Of a DNA stretch of 64,000 nt, positions 45,879 through 54,172 are shown piece after piece. Every line of letters begins with the position of its first letter. Position 1 is the first letter of the stretch. The notes under the pieces are model-generated. The model saw nothing but the letters and a program-made list of their open reading frames with translations. It ran no database searches and was not told the origin of the DNA. Source of the stretch: Frateuria soli (lineage in GTDB: Bacteria; Pseudomonadota; Gammaproteobacteria; Xanthomonadales; Rhodanobacteraceae); the NCBI RefSeq assembly GCF_021117385.1, contig NZ_CP088252.1, forward strand, positions 1,364,001 through 1,428,000, given 5' to 3'. The position numbers and the translations under genes are program-made.

Positions 45879-47395
45879 CACGCGGCCGCCGGCGTGATGG
45901 CCGCAGCGCAATGCCGCGCGATGAACTCGGCGTGGCCGGGCATGACGTCGACCGCGCGCTCGAGCAGTGTGCGGATGTGCGAAAGGAATTCGTCCAGCTG
46001 TGCCTGCTCCAAGGCATCGGCCAGCGGACTATGGCCGGTCGGCACGATGCCCTGGCCCAGCATCACCTGCAGCCAGGCCGGTTCGGCGAAGAGTTCGTCG
46101 GCATCGCGCACGATCCGGCCGCCGCTGCGGAACAACGCGATCTTGCGCTCCAGCGGCTCGGGCAGCGCAATCCGGGCGCACTGCTGCCAGAAGGGGGTGT
46201 CGCGGCGCGCGATTGCGCGGTAGTGCAGGATCAGGAAGTCGCGGATGCGCTCGTACTCGAACCGCGTCTGACGGTTGTACTCGGCTATCAACGCGGTATC
46301 GCAATGGCGGTCGGGAAACAGGTTCAGCAGGCGCTGCACGCCGGACTGGATCAGGTGGATGCTGGTCGACTCCAGCGGCTCCATGAAACCTGCAGCCAGG
46401 CCCAACGCAACGCAGTTGCGGTTCCAGCTCTGCCGGCGCATGCCGCTGGTGAAGCGCAGCTGGCGCGGTTGTTCGAGCAGCTCGCCTTCGATGCTCCCGA
46501 CCAGCAGTGCGGCCGCTTCGTCGTCGCTCATGAACTGACTGCAGTAGACGTGGCCGTTGCCGCTGCGGTGCTGCAGGGGAATCCGCCACTGCCAGCCAGC
46601 CGGCCGCGCGTTGGCCTGGGTGAACGGGCGCAGCGGCTCCACGCGGCTGCTCGGCGCAACCACCGCGCGGTCGCAGGGCAACCAGTGCCGCCAGTCCTCG
46701 TAACCGGTCTTGAGCGCGTCCTCGATCAGCAGGCCGCGGAAGCCGGAGCAGTCGATGAACAGGTCGCCGGCGATGGTCTCGCCGCTGGCCAGCTGCACCG
46801 ATTCGATGAAGCCGTCGGCCGGTCGCAGGTGGACCTTGACCACCTTGCCCTCGGTGCGTTGCACGCGCTGTGCGGCGTGCTGGCGCAGGTAGCGGGCGTA
46901 CAGCCCGGCGTCCAGGTGGTAGGCCCAGCGCAGGCCGGTGAGCGGCGTCTCGCCGACCCGCTCCATGCGCGCGAAGCGGTGTGTGGCGATTGCCCGTGCG
47001 TTGAGCGAGTAGGCCCACAGGTCGGGCGCGGCCGGCTCCTGGTGGCTGCGCAGCCAGTGCGAATGGAACGGCAGCAGGCCCAGCGGAAGACCGATGTCGC
47101 CGAAGGCGTGCAGGTAGGAGTCGCCCGGGCGGGTCCAGTCGTTGAACTGGATGCCCAGCTTGATCGTGCCCCGTACCGAGCGGAGCAGGTCGTCCTCGTC
47201 CAGGCCGAGGAATGCGTTGATCAGGCGGATCGATGGGATGGTCGATTCGCCGACCCCGATGGTGCCGATCTCGTCGGACTCGACCAGCCGGATGTCTACC
47301 TGCTCGCCCAGGGCGCGCGAGAGCAGGGCGGCCGTCATCCAGCCGGCGGTGCCGCCGCCCACGATCACGATCTGCCGGATGGGTGAGTCGTTCAT
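45878..47395 (-). CDS. flavin-dependent tryptophan-halogenase family protein
   Basis: 505 residues. FAD-binding GGGTAGW near the N-terminus; Lys79 in GTIKLG falls at the same number as the catalytic Lys of PrnA; the halogenase signature WxWxIP is present as WQWRIP (268-273); EPLEST with Glu342 follows. These features support real halogenase chemistry (hypohalous acid relayed to an aromatic substrate) rather than a monooxygenase. Homologues sit beside TonB receptors in Xanthomonas, Caulobacter and Brevundimonas, and some prefer bromide and indole. The substrate here is unknown. The gene lies between the receptor and a GH13 enzyme and needs a flavin reductase not seen in the window. Confidence 0.9.
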   Translation of the reverse strand: MNDSPIRQIVIVGGGTAGWMTAALLSRALGEQVDIRLVESDEIGTIGVGESTIPSIRLINAFLGLDEDDLLRSVRGTIKLGIQFNDWTRPGDSYLHAFGDIGLPLGLLPFHSHWLRSHQEPAAPDLWAYSLNARAIATHRFARMERVGETPLTGLRWAYHLDAGLYARYLRQHAAQRVQRTEGKVVKVHLRPADGFIESVQLASGETIAGDLFIDCSGFRGLLIEDALKTGYEDWRHWLPCDRAVVAPSSRVEPLRPFTQANARPAGWQWRIPLQHRSGNGHVYCSQFMSDDEAAALLVGSIEGELLEQPRQLRFTSGMRRQSWNRNCVALGLAAGFMEPLESTSIHLIQSGVQRLLNLFPDRHCDTALIAEYNRQTRFEYERIRDFLILHYRAIARRDTPFWQQCARIALPEPLERKIALFRSGGRIVRDADELFAEPAWLQVMLGQGIVPTGHSPLADALEQAQLDEFLSHIRTLLERAVDVMPGHAEFIARHCAAAITPAAA

Positions 47396-47454
47396 GGCAT
47401 GCTCCCGGGTGCTGTCCTAGTCGGATGACCTTGCCAGTGGCAGGCCGGAAGAAA

Positions 47455-47485
47455 AAGGCCCCGCCGATCTTGCTGACGGGGCCTT
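47455..47485 (-). terminator. intrinsic terminator downstream of the TonB receptor gene
   Basis: Stem AAGGCCCCG/CGGGGCCTT with a 13-base loop, followed on the minus strand by a run of T (TTTTTC). It separates the receptor message from the halogenase gene and would lower expression of the enzymes relative to the receptor. Confidence 0.8.
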
Positions 47486-47506
47486 CGCTGGGGCAAGGCG
47501 GAACGC

Positions 47507-50386
47507 TTACTGGAACTTGTACGACACGCCGACTTCGTAGCGGCGGCCGTAGCGCTCCCAGGTCAGCACCTGCCGCGGATCGTCGTTCTGGTAGGTCACG
47601 AAGGTCTTGTTGGAGAGGTTCGAGCCCTGCGCGATCAGCGTCAGGCCTTCCAGCGGGCCGTGGCCGAAGGTGTAGCTGACCTGCGCGTCGTAGACGCTGC
47701 CACCCTTGATCGTCTGCTGGATACGGGTCGCGCTGATGCCCGAGACCTCGCCGAGGAAGCTGGATCGGTAGCTGTCGCCGATGCGCGCCTCGAAGCCGTT
47801 GTGCTGGTAATACAGCGTGGCGTTGGCGGTCCACTTGGACAGGCCGGGCACGGTGATCGGCGCGGCGTCCCCGTACACCAGCGAGCTCTTGGTGTAACCG
47901 CCGGTCAGGATGCCACCAAAGTCCGCCAATGCCGGCGTGAGCTGGCTGAAGGGGAGGTTGAGCGTGGTCTGCAGGCCCTTGACATAGCCGCGGCCATCGT
48001 TGGTCGGGCCGGAGACGATACCCATCGTGGTGCCGAGCTGCTGCTGCTGCGCAGGCGACAGGTAGGAGTCGACGAACGGGGCGAAGTCGTACAGGAAGGC
48101 CTTGTTTGGATTGATGTAGTCCTTCAGGCCGAGGAAGTACGCCGCAACGGAGAAGTAGCCGGCGCCGCCGGAACGGCACAGATCCGAGGTCTTGGCTTCC
48201 GCGCCGCTGCACTGGTAACCGGAACCGTCGTTCTCGAAGTAGTGCTCGTAGCTGACGTTGTAGTTGTCGGCCATGGTCGGCAGCAGCGTGGGGTTGCCGC
48301 CGGAGGCGCTGAAGTAGGACATGTTTGGATCGGTGTTCGGCAGGCGGGTGATGTTGCCGGACACGCCCAGGCTGGCGCTCATCTGGTCCATGCGCGGACG
48401 GGCCATCACGCGGGCGGCGCCCACGCGCAGGTCGTCCTGCTCGCCGAAGCCGAAGATCAGGTTCATGCTCGGCAGGTACTTGGTGAACGAGGTGCCCCCG
48501 GACACCGGCACCAGCACGGCGTTCGAGCCGTTGGTGCCGCCGGCGCTCGCCTCGACGCGCTGGCCGGTGGACGACTGCGCCGTATGGGCCGCCTGCACGC
48601 CGAAGTTGCCGCGAAGACCGATGTCGCCGAGGGTGGTATCCAGGTTGAACTGGAGGTAGGAGGTCAGGTCACGCTCGTTGACCTTCCAGTTCGGCGGCAC
48701 CGAGATGGACGACAGCGCGGTCGGGAACTGCACGTAGGTGCCATTGGCGAGGAACGCCAGCGGGTTGTAGCAGACCTGGGAGGCGACACCCATCCAGGCC
48801 AGCGGGCTGCAGCTGGAAGTGCCGAGCGGCGCGGTCTGCGCGCCGTTGGGCAGGATCAGGAACGCCTGGTCGATGTTGTAGGTCTTGTTGCGCGTGCCGC
48901 GCACCACACCGAACTCCACCGAGGAGAAGGGACCGGTGAGGAACTCGCGCTCGACGGCCAGGCGCAGGTTGGCCAGGTGGTCGTCGGTGCGCGGCGCGTT
49001 GATGAAGCCCGCCTGCACCACCGGCGGGGTGGCGCCGCCGCCCCAGCCCTGCGGGTCGGTCAGCACCATCTGGCTGCCGCTATAGTCCAGCGTCGGGTTG
49101 AGCCAGAGCATCCCGTCGGGCAGCTCGGTGAAGCCGAGGCTGTCGGTCGCGCCGCTGCCGGCGTAGCCGCTGCCCGAGTAGCTTTCCAGCAGCAGATCGT
49201 GGCGCAGGGCGCGCGAGTAGCTGGCGGTGAGGCTCGCCGACCAGTTCTCGTTGAAGCGCAGGTTGTTTTCCCAGTTGATGTTGTAGACCTTGGCATTGGT
49301 CTTGTTGTAGTCGTTGCGGACAACCGCCTTGACGTTGTCGTAGGTGCCGCTCTGGATGAAGCCGTCCTGCACGTTTCCACCCGGCTGCAGCTGCGCCGCG
49401 CTCCAGAACAGCGGGAACTCGATGCCCTTGGCGGCCTGCGATTCCTTGAACTTGTCGTAGGTCAGGTCCAGCGTGCTGTTGAAGTGATCGTTCGGCTGCC
49501 ACTGCAGGGTCGTCAGCAGGCCGGCGCGGTTCATCTGGTCGGAGATGCCGTAGTTCTTCGCGCCGCCCACCACGAGGTTGCCGTTGGCCTCGGTCGGATA
49601 CCCCCACGGCGCCTGGTGCTGGATCTGCGAGGGGTTGGACTGGAAGTCCACGCCGACGGTCACGCCGAAGGTGTGGTTGGCGAACTGGTTGACCCATACG
49701 CCGTTGACGTCGTAGCCGCGGTCGCCCACGCCCGGGCCGTCAGCGAGCTGCTTGGTGCTGTCCCAGATGTAGCGCGCGTTGAGCGCGCTTTCGGGCTTGT
49801 CCTTCTCCAGCGGACGGATGGTGTGCATGTCCACCGTGCCGGACAGGCCCTGGCCGACCAGGTCGGCCGACGGGCTCAGGTGCACCACGACGTTGTCGAA
49901 CCAGCTGGAGGGGTACTGATCGAACTGCACGTCGCGGTTGTTGGAGGTGGAAACCTGCTGGCTGCCGTTGATCAGCGCCGTGGAGAAGTCGGGACCCAGG
50001 CCGTGGATGCTGACTACCTGCGGGCGGCCGCTGACGGTCTGCACGGCCAGGCCCGGCAGGCGGCCCAGGGTGTCTGCAATGCTGACGCCGGGGAGCTTGC
50101 CGATCTGCTCGGCCGAGACCGCTTCGACGATCGCGTTCGAGTTGCGCTTGAGCGCGGTGGAGTTCTGCAGGCTGCTTACGAAACCGTTGACCTCGACCGT
50201 GCCCAGCTTGCGGGCTTTCTTGTCTTCGCTCTGGTCGCGCTTGGCGGCGGCGCCGGCCTGCTGCTGGTCCTGGGTCTGGGGCGTGGCCGACGGGTCGGCG
50301 TCCTGCGGCGCGGCCAGGGCGGCGCCAGTAAAGCAAAGACCGGCGGCGATAAGGGCCAGGGCCAGTGGACTGCGTTTGATCAACAT
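47507..50386 (-). CDS. TonB-dependent receptor, maltodextrin type
   Basis: 959 residues. Signal peptide (LALALIAAGLCFTGAALA|A), a Gln/Asp-rich linker, TonB-box-like LGTVEVNGF near residue 62, then plug domain (AEQIGKLPGVSIADTLGRLP, RPQVVSIHGLGPDFS) and a 22-strand barrel ending in an aromatic residue (VGVSYKFQ). The receptor takes up large ligands across the outer membrane using the TonB-ExbBD system. Its genomic neighbours make maltodextrins the probable ligand. Operator site 3 lies 143 bases before the ATG. Confidence 0.93.
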   Translation of the reverse strand: MLIKRSPLALALIAAGLCFTGAALAAPQDADPSATPQTQDQQQAGAAAKRDQSEDKKARKLGTVEVNGFVSSLQNSTALKRNSNAIVEAVSAEQIGKLPGVSIADTLGRLPGLAVQTVSGRPQVVSIHGLGPDFSTALINGSQQVSTSNNRDVQFDQYPSSWFDNVVVHLSPSADLVGQGLSGTVDMHTIRPLEKDKPESALNARYIWDSTKQLADGPGVGDRGYDVNGVWVNQFANHTFGVTVGVDFQSNPSQIQHQAPWGYPTEANGNLVVGGAKNYGISDQMNRAGLLTTLQWQPNDHFNSTLDLTYDKFKESQAAKGIEFPLFWSAAQLQPGGNVQDGFIQSGTYDNVKAVVRNDYNKTNAKVYNINWENNLRFNENWSASLTASYSRALRHDLLLESYSGSGYAGSGATDSLGFTELPDGMLWLNPTLDYSGSQMVLTDPQGWGGGATPPVVQAGFINAPRTDDHLANLRLAVEREFLTGPFSSVEFGVVRGTRNKTYNIDQAFLILPNGAQTAPLGTSSCSPLAWMGVASQVCYNPLAFLANGTYVQFPTALSSISVPPNWKVNERDLTSYLQFNLDTTLGDIGLRGNFGVQAAHTAQSSTGQRVEASAGGTNGSNAVLVPVSGGTSFTKYLPSMNLIFGFGEQDDLRVGAARVMARPRMDQMSASLGVSGNITRLPNTDPNMSYFSASGGNPTLLPTMADNYNVSYEHYFENDGSGYQCSGAEAKTSDLCRSGGAGYFSVAAYFLGLKDYINPNKAFLYDFAPFVDSYLSPAQQQQLGTTMGIVSGPTNDGRGYVKGLQTTLNLPFSQLTPALADFGGILTGGYTKSSLVYGDAAPITVPGLSKWTANATLYYQHNGFEARIGDSYRSSFLGEVSGISATRIQQTIKGGSVYDAQVSYTFGHGPLEGLTLIAQGSNLSNKTFVTYQNDDPRQVLTWERYGRRYEVGVSYKFQ

Positions 50387-50529
50387 GTGCGTCTCCCCGC
50401 GAGAATGTTGCGATCTGGTTTCATATGTCCGGCCGTTGCCTGCGCCGGTGTGCCCCGGTCATGTGATGCGGCAAGTCGTCGGCAACGTAGGGCGATGTTA
50501 AGGCTGCGTTTCCATGACGCGGCGAAGCC

Positions 50530-50543
50530 TGCATACGTATTCA
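50530..50543 (-). promoter_or_regulatory. LacI-type operator, site 3
   Basis: TGAATACGTATGCA on the minus strand, ahead of the TonB receptor gene. An A before it extends identity with sites 2 and 4 to 15 bases. Confidence 0.85.
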
Positions 50544-50707
50544 TGACCGGGGCTCATGCGCGACCATCGCGCTGCAACATCACGCCGTCTGCTTGCTGCA
50601 GAGGCGCGGAGGTGCCTGCTCGTGCCGCCAATGCCTGTCTTCGAGCCTTCGTCATCGACGCGTCGGTGGTGGGTGCCTTCGCGCGTTTGTTGCACTCGCA
50701 GCACGGA

Positions 50708-50721
50708 TGAATACGTATGCA
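50708..50721 (+). promoter_or_regulatory. LacI-type operator, site 4
   Basis: TGAATACGTATGCA on the plus strand, with 90 bases to the ATG of the cytoplasmic GH13 gene, the same distance as site 2 to the GH31 start. Confidence 0.85.
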
Positions 50722-50811
50722 AGCGGGGCGAGCCGTTCTGGGCCTGCGGATAAGCTGACGCCGCTTTCCCTCCCATCGAAAGGCGCAAGCGTGCGCTGAA
50801 GGCTGTTGTTG

Positions 50812-52428
50812 ATGACCAATGCACCCTGGTGGCGCGGTGCCGTCACCTACCAGATCTATCCGCGCAGCTTTCTGGACACCAACGGCGACGGCGTGGGCGA
50901 TCTGCCGGGAATCATCGAAAAACTCGATTACGTGGCCAGTCTCGGGGTCGACGCGATCTGGATCTCGCCGTTCTTCAAGTCGCCGATGGCCGACTACGGC
51001 TACGACATCGCCGACTACTGCGACGTCGATCCGCTGTTCGGCCGACTGGAGGACTTCGACCGGCTGCTGGACAAGGCGCACGGCCTGGGCATCCGCGTGA
51101 TGATCGACCAGGTGCTCAGCCACACCTCGGTCGACCACGCCTGGTTCCAGGAAAGCCGTTCCAGCCGTGACAACCCCAAGGCCGACTGGTACGTCTGGGC
51201 CGACGCGAACGAAGACGGCACGCCGCCGAACAACTGGCTGTCGATATTCGGCGGCGTTGCCTGGCAGTGGGAGCCGCGGCGCGGGCAGTACTACCTGCAC
51301 AACTTCCTGGCCTCCCAGCCGGATCTCAATTTCCACAACCCGGCGGTGCGCGCGGCGATCCTTGACTGCGTGCGCTTCTGGCTGGAGCGCGGGGTCGATG
51401 GCCTGCGCCTGGACGCGATCAACTTCTGCTTCCACGACGCGCAACTGCGCGATAACCCGCCCAAGCCGAAGGAGCAGCGGGTCGGTCGCGGATTCAGCCC
51501 GGACAACCCGTACGCCTTCCAGTACCACTGGCACAACAACACGCAGCCGGAGAACCTGGCGTTCCTGGCCGAACTGCGCGCGCTGCTCGATCGCTACCCC
51601 GGTACCGTGGCGCTGGGCGAGATCTCCTCGGAGGACTCGCTGGCGACGATGGCCGAGTACACCCAGGCCGGCCGCCTGCACATGGGCTACAGCTTCGAGC
51701 TGCTCACGGACGACTTCAGCGCCGGCCACGTTCGCGGCACCGTGCAGAAGCTGGAAGCGCAGATGGGCCACGGCTGGCCGTGCTGGGCCATCTCCAACCA
51801 CGACGTCGAGCGCGTGCTCAGCCGCTGGGGCAGGGCGCAGCCGACCGCGACGCTGGCCAACCTGTTCACCGCGCTGGTCTGCTCGTTGCGCGGTTCGGTC
51901 TGCATCTACCAGGGCGAGGAGCTGGGGCTGACCGAGGCACAGGTGCCGTTCGAGTCGCTCAAGGATCCCTACGGCATCGCCTTCTGGCCGCAGTTCAAGG
52001 GGCGCGACGGCTGCCGCACGCCGATGCCGTGGAACGACGACCTGCATGCGGGCTTCAGCCAGGCCGAGCCATGGCTGCCGGTGGCGGCCGAACATCGCGA
52101 ACTTGCGGTGGCGCGACAGGAGGCCGATCCGGCCTCCGCCCTGCACGGGTTCCGCCGTGTCCTGCGCTGGCGCAGCGGGCAACCCGCCCTGCGCTGGGGC
52201 GACATCCGTTTCATCGACACGCCCGAGCCCGTGCTTGCCTTTACCCGCAGCCATGGCGAGGAGACCGTGCTGGTGGCTTTCAACCTGGGCAGCAGCAGCT
52301 TCGGGGCCGAGCTGGCGCTCGATGGGCATTGGCAGGCCATCGACGGCCATGGGCTTCGGCAGGGTGCCTTTGCCGGCGGGCGCCTCGAGCTTCCCGCCCA
52401 CGGCGTGGTGTTCGCGCGGCTGGCCTGA
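50812..52428 (+). CDS. cytoplasmic GH13 alpha-glucosidase (oligo-1,6-glucosidase/maltase type)
   Basis: 538 residues from ATG 50812 (GAAGG upstream); no signal peptide, so cytosolic. GH13 motifs: WWRGAVTYQIYPRSFLDTNG, QVLSHTS, nucleophile Asp201 in LRLDAINF, acid Glu270 in LGEIS and Asp331 in SNHDVERV. The SHTS after region I and DNPKADWYVWAD are typical of alpha-1,4/1,6-glucosidases of proteobacteria. It would complete the breakdown of imported maltose or short maltodextrins to glucose. Transcribed divergently from the receptor under operator site 4. Confidence 0.93.
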   Translation: MTNAPWWRGAVTYQIYPRSFLDTNGDGVGDLPGIIEKLDYVASLGVDAIWISPFFKSPMADYGYDIADYCDVDPLFGRLEDFDRLLDKAHGLGIRVMIDQVLSHTSVDHAWFQESRSSRDNPKADWYVWADANEDGTPPNNWLSIFGGVAWQWEPRRGQYYLHNFLASQPDLNFHNPAVRAAILDCVRFWLERGVDGLRLDAINFCFHDAQLRDNPPKPKEQRVGRGFSPDNPYAFQYHWHNNTQPENLAFLAELRALLDRYPGTVALGEISSEDSLATMAEYTQAGRLHMGYSFELLTDDFSAGHVRGTVQKLEAQMGHGWPCWAISNHDVERVLSRWGRAQPTATLANLFTALVCSLRGSVCIYQGEELGLTEAQVPFESLKDPYGIAFWPQFKGRDGCRTPMPWNDDLHAGFSQAEPWLPVAAEHRELAVARQEADPASALHGFRRVLRWRSGQPALRWGDIRFIDTPEPVLAFTRSHGEETVLVAFNLGSSSFGAELALDGHWQAIDGHGLRQGAFAGGRLELPAHGVVFARLA

Positions 52429-52551
52429 CTTCATCCCGCGCGAATCCCAGGGCGCTGCGGTCGGCCGCGCATCCGGACGACGGGTCTGTCACGCGCCGTG
52501 GAACGCCCGCCGTGTAGCGTGGCGATCCTGCCTTCCAACAGGAGCCAGCGC

Positions 52552-52725
52552 ATGCCCAATCCCATGCCACCTGCCGATCGCAAGCACGGCACCGGCGACC
52601 GCAACGACGCTCATGTCGCGCACGTCGATCACAAACTGCAGGAAGAGCGCGACGCCAGGGAAACCCCCGGCGCCACGGAGGCGGACCGCGAAGCCAAGCG
52701 CGAAGAAGGCTTCGACCACCCGTAG
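52552..52725 (+). CDS. small hydrophilic protein of unknown function
   Basis: 57 residues from ATG 52552 with AGGAG 8 bases upstream and a terminator 17 bases after the stop, which together support a real gene. The product is rich in Asp, Glu, Arg, Lys and His (KLQEERDARETPGATEADRE), has no hydrophobic core and is probably disordered or a short helix. No family recognised. Confidence 0.65.
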   Translation: MPNPMPPADRKHGTGDRNDAHVAHVDHKLQEERDARETPGATEADREAKREEGFDHP

Positions 52726-52741
52726 CGGTGCCGCAAGCAGA

Positions 52742-52773
52742 AAAGCCCCGGAGGCGTGCGCCACCGGGGCTTT
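52742..52773. terminator. bidirectional intrinsic terminator
   Basis: Stem AAAGCCCCGG/CCGGGGCTTT with a 12-base loop, between the small-protein gene and tRNA-Ala. T-rich tails occur on both strands (TTTCGT on plus, TTTTCTG on minus), so it can end both transcripts. Confidence 0.85.
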
Positions 52774-52787
52774 CGTCTGGAACGGAT

Positions 52788-52863
<76 letters not shown>

Positions 52864-52939
52864 ACGCGAGCCGCGCATGTTAGCAGCGTCGCGCGGCGTT
52901 CGCCAAGAGTCCCGTGCAGTCTTCGTCTTCGAGGTTCCC

Positions 52940-54058
52940 TCAGTCGGGCAACAGGCTCGACAGCGGCCCGTGCAGCACCCCGCGGCGCCAGCCTTCCAGG
53001 AACTCGGGCCATTCGCGGGTGACCAGGTATTCCTCCAGCACCTTGCGCGGGCACAGCAGCCCGGCCGGAAGTTCCAGCTCGCCGGCGAGGCGGTCGACGG
53101 TGTCCTTCATCGCCCCCAGCGCCTTCTTGCCGACGCCCGGCACGGGCAATGGGATCGCGGCGGTCGCCGCCAGCTCCTGCGCATCCGGGGCGGGCCTGAG
53201 TAGTTCGAACAGCTCCGCGCGCTGTGCCGAGCGCAGCGCGCGCTGGCCGCGGCTGCGCTGATCCAGTTCGGCAAGGCTCGATGGCGGGTTCTGGGCAAAG
53301 CCGAGCGCCAGCGCATCTTCCAACAGCCACGGGCGCGGGCGGTCCAGCGTGCGTGCGCTGCGGTCGCGCCACAGCAGGACGCGACGCAGCAGCGCCTGCT
53401 GCTCGCGCGGCCAATCCGCGGCGGCCCGGAAGCTGCGCTGCGGTTGCGGGTCGCCCTCGTGCGCGTTGGCGCGGCGCTTGAGCCGCTCGCAATCCTCGGC
53501 ATGCCAGGCCGCGCGGCCGCGCTCGGCGAGACGCGCCGCAAGCTGCGCGTGCACAGGCTCCAGGTAAACCACGTCGAGCGTGGCGTACAGCCGCTGCGAC
53601 TCGGTGAGCGGGCGTTGCAGCCAGTCCGAGCGGGTCTCGCCCTTGTCCAGCTCCACGCCGACCAGCTCGGCGACCAGCGCGCGATAGCTGAGTCCCAGGC
53701 CCATGCCAACGAAGGCCGCGGCTACCTGTGTGTCGAACAATGTGCCGGGACCTTCGGGCAGCAGCGGCGCGAGGGCCTCGAGGTCCTCGCCAGCGCTGTG
53801 CATGACGGCGACCGCCGGTCCCGCGGCCAGGCGCGGGCGCAGCGCATCTCGGATTTCGAAGGCCTGAGGGTCGACCAGTGCATATCGGCCGTTCCAGCCC
53901 AGCTGGAGCAAGGCCAGCTGCGGATGGAAGGTATTGCGGCGCATGAACTCGGTGTCGACGCCCAGCGCCGCGTCGGGCGGCAGTTCGGCCAGCCACGCGT
54001 CCAGTGTTTCGCGGCGGTCGATCCATGTGGCGGGGGCAGCCACCGTGGGCACGGGCAT
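52940..54058 (-). CDS. rnd: ribonuclease D
   Basis: 372 residues from ATG 54058 (GAGGAA upstream), the usual RNase D length. DEDD 3'-5' exonuclease domain with GVDTEFMRR (Exo I), LVDPQAFEI, DTQVAAAF (Exo II) and the Exo III YATLDVVYL; an HRDC-type C-terminal domain follows with VPGVGKKALGAMKD. RNase D trims 3' ends of tRNA and other stable RNAs in the cytoplasm, which suits its position beside tRNA-Ala. The SUMF1-domain gene is divergent. Confidence 0.93.
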   Translation of the reverse strand: MPVPTVAAPATWIDRRETLDAWLAELPPDAALGVDTEFMRRNTFHPQLALLQLGWNGRYALVDPQAFEIRDALRPRLAAGPAVAVMHSAGEDLEALAPLLPEGPGTLFDTQVAAAFVGMGLGLSYRALVAELVGVELDKGETRSDWLQRPLTESQRLYATLDVVYLEPVHAQLAARLAERGRAAWHAEDCERLKRRANAHEGDPQPQRSFRAAADWPREQQALLRRVLLWRDRSARTLDRPRPWLLEDALALGFAQNPPSSLAELDQRSRGQRALRSAQRAELFELLRPAPDAQELAATAAIPLPVPGVGKKALGAMKDTVDRLAGELELPAGLLCPRKVLEEYLVTREWPEFLEGWRRGVLHGPLSSLLPD

Positions 54059-54172
54059 GCGGCAGGTTCCTCGGTATCGGTTCGGCGGGCCGTCGCGAAG
54101 CGCCGGGCGCATTGCCCTGTCATCGACCCTGCCATAAGGTGAGCAGCGCACGATAACAGCCTTGGGACCTCC

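Larger units (their letters stand above)
50387..50811. promoter_or_regulatory. divergent control region between receptor and GH13 genes
   Basis: 425 bases with no gene. It carries two inverted copies of the operator (sites 3 and 4) whose centres are 178 bases apart, each reading towards its own gene. Promoter hexamers could not be assigned with confidence in this GC-rich sequence. Confidence 0.75.
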
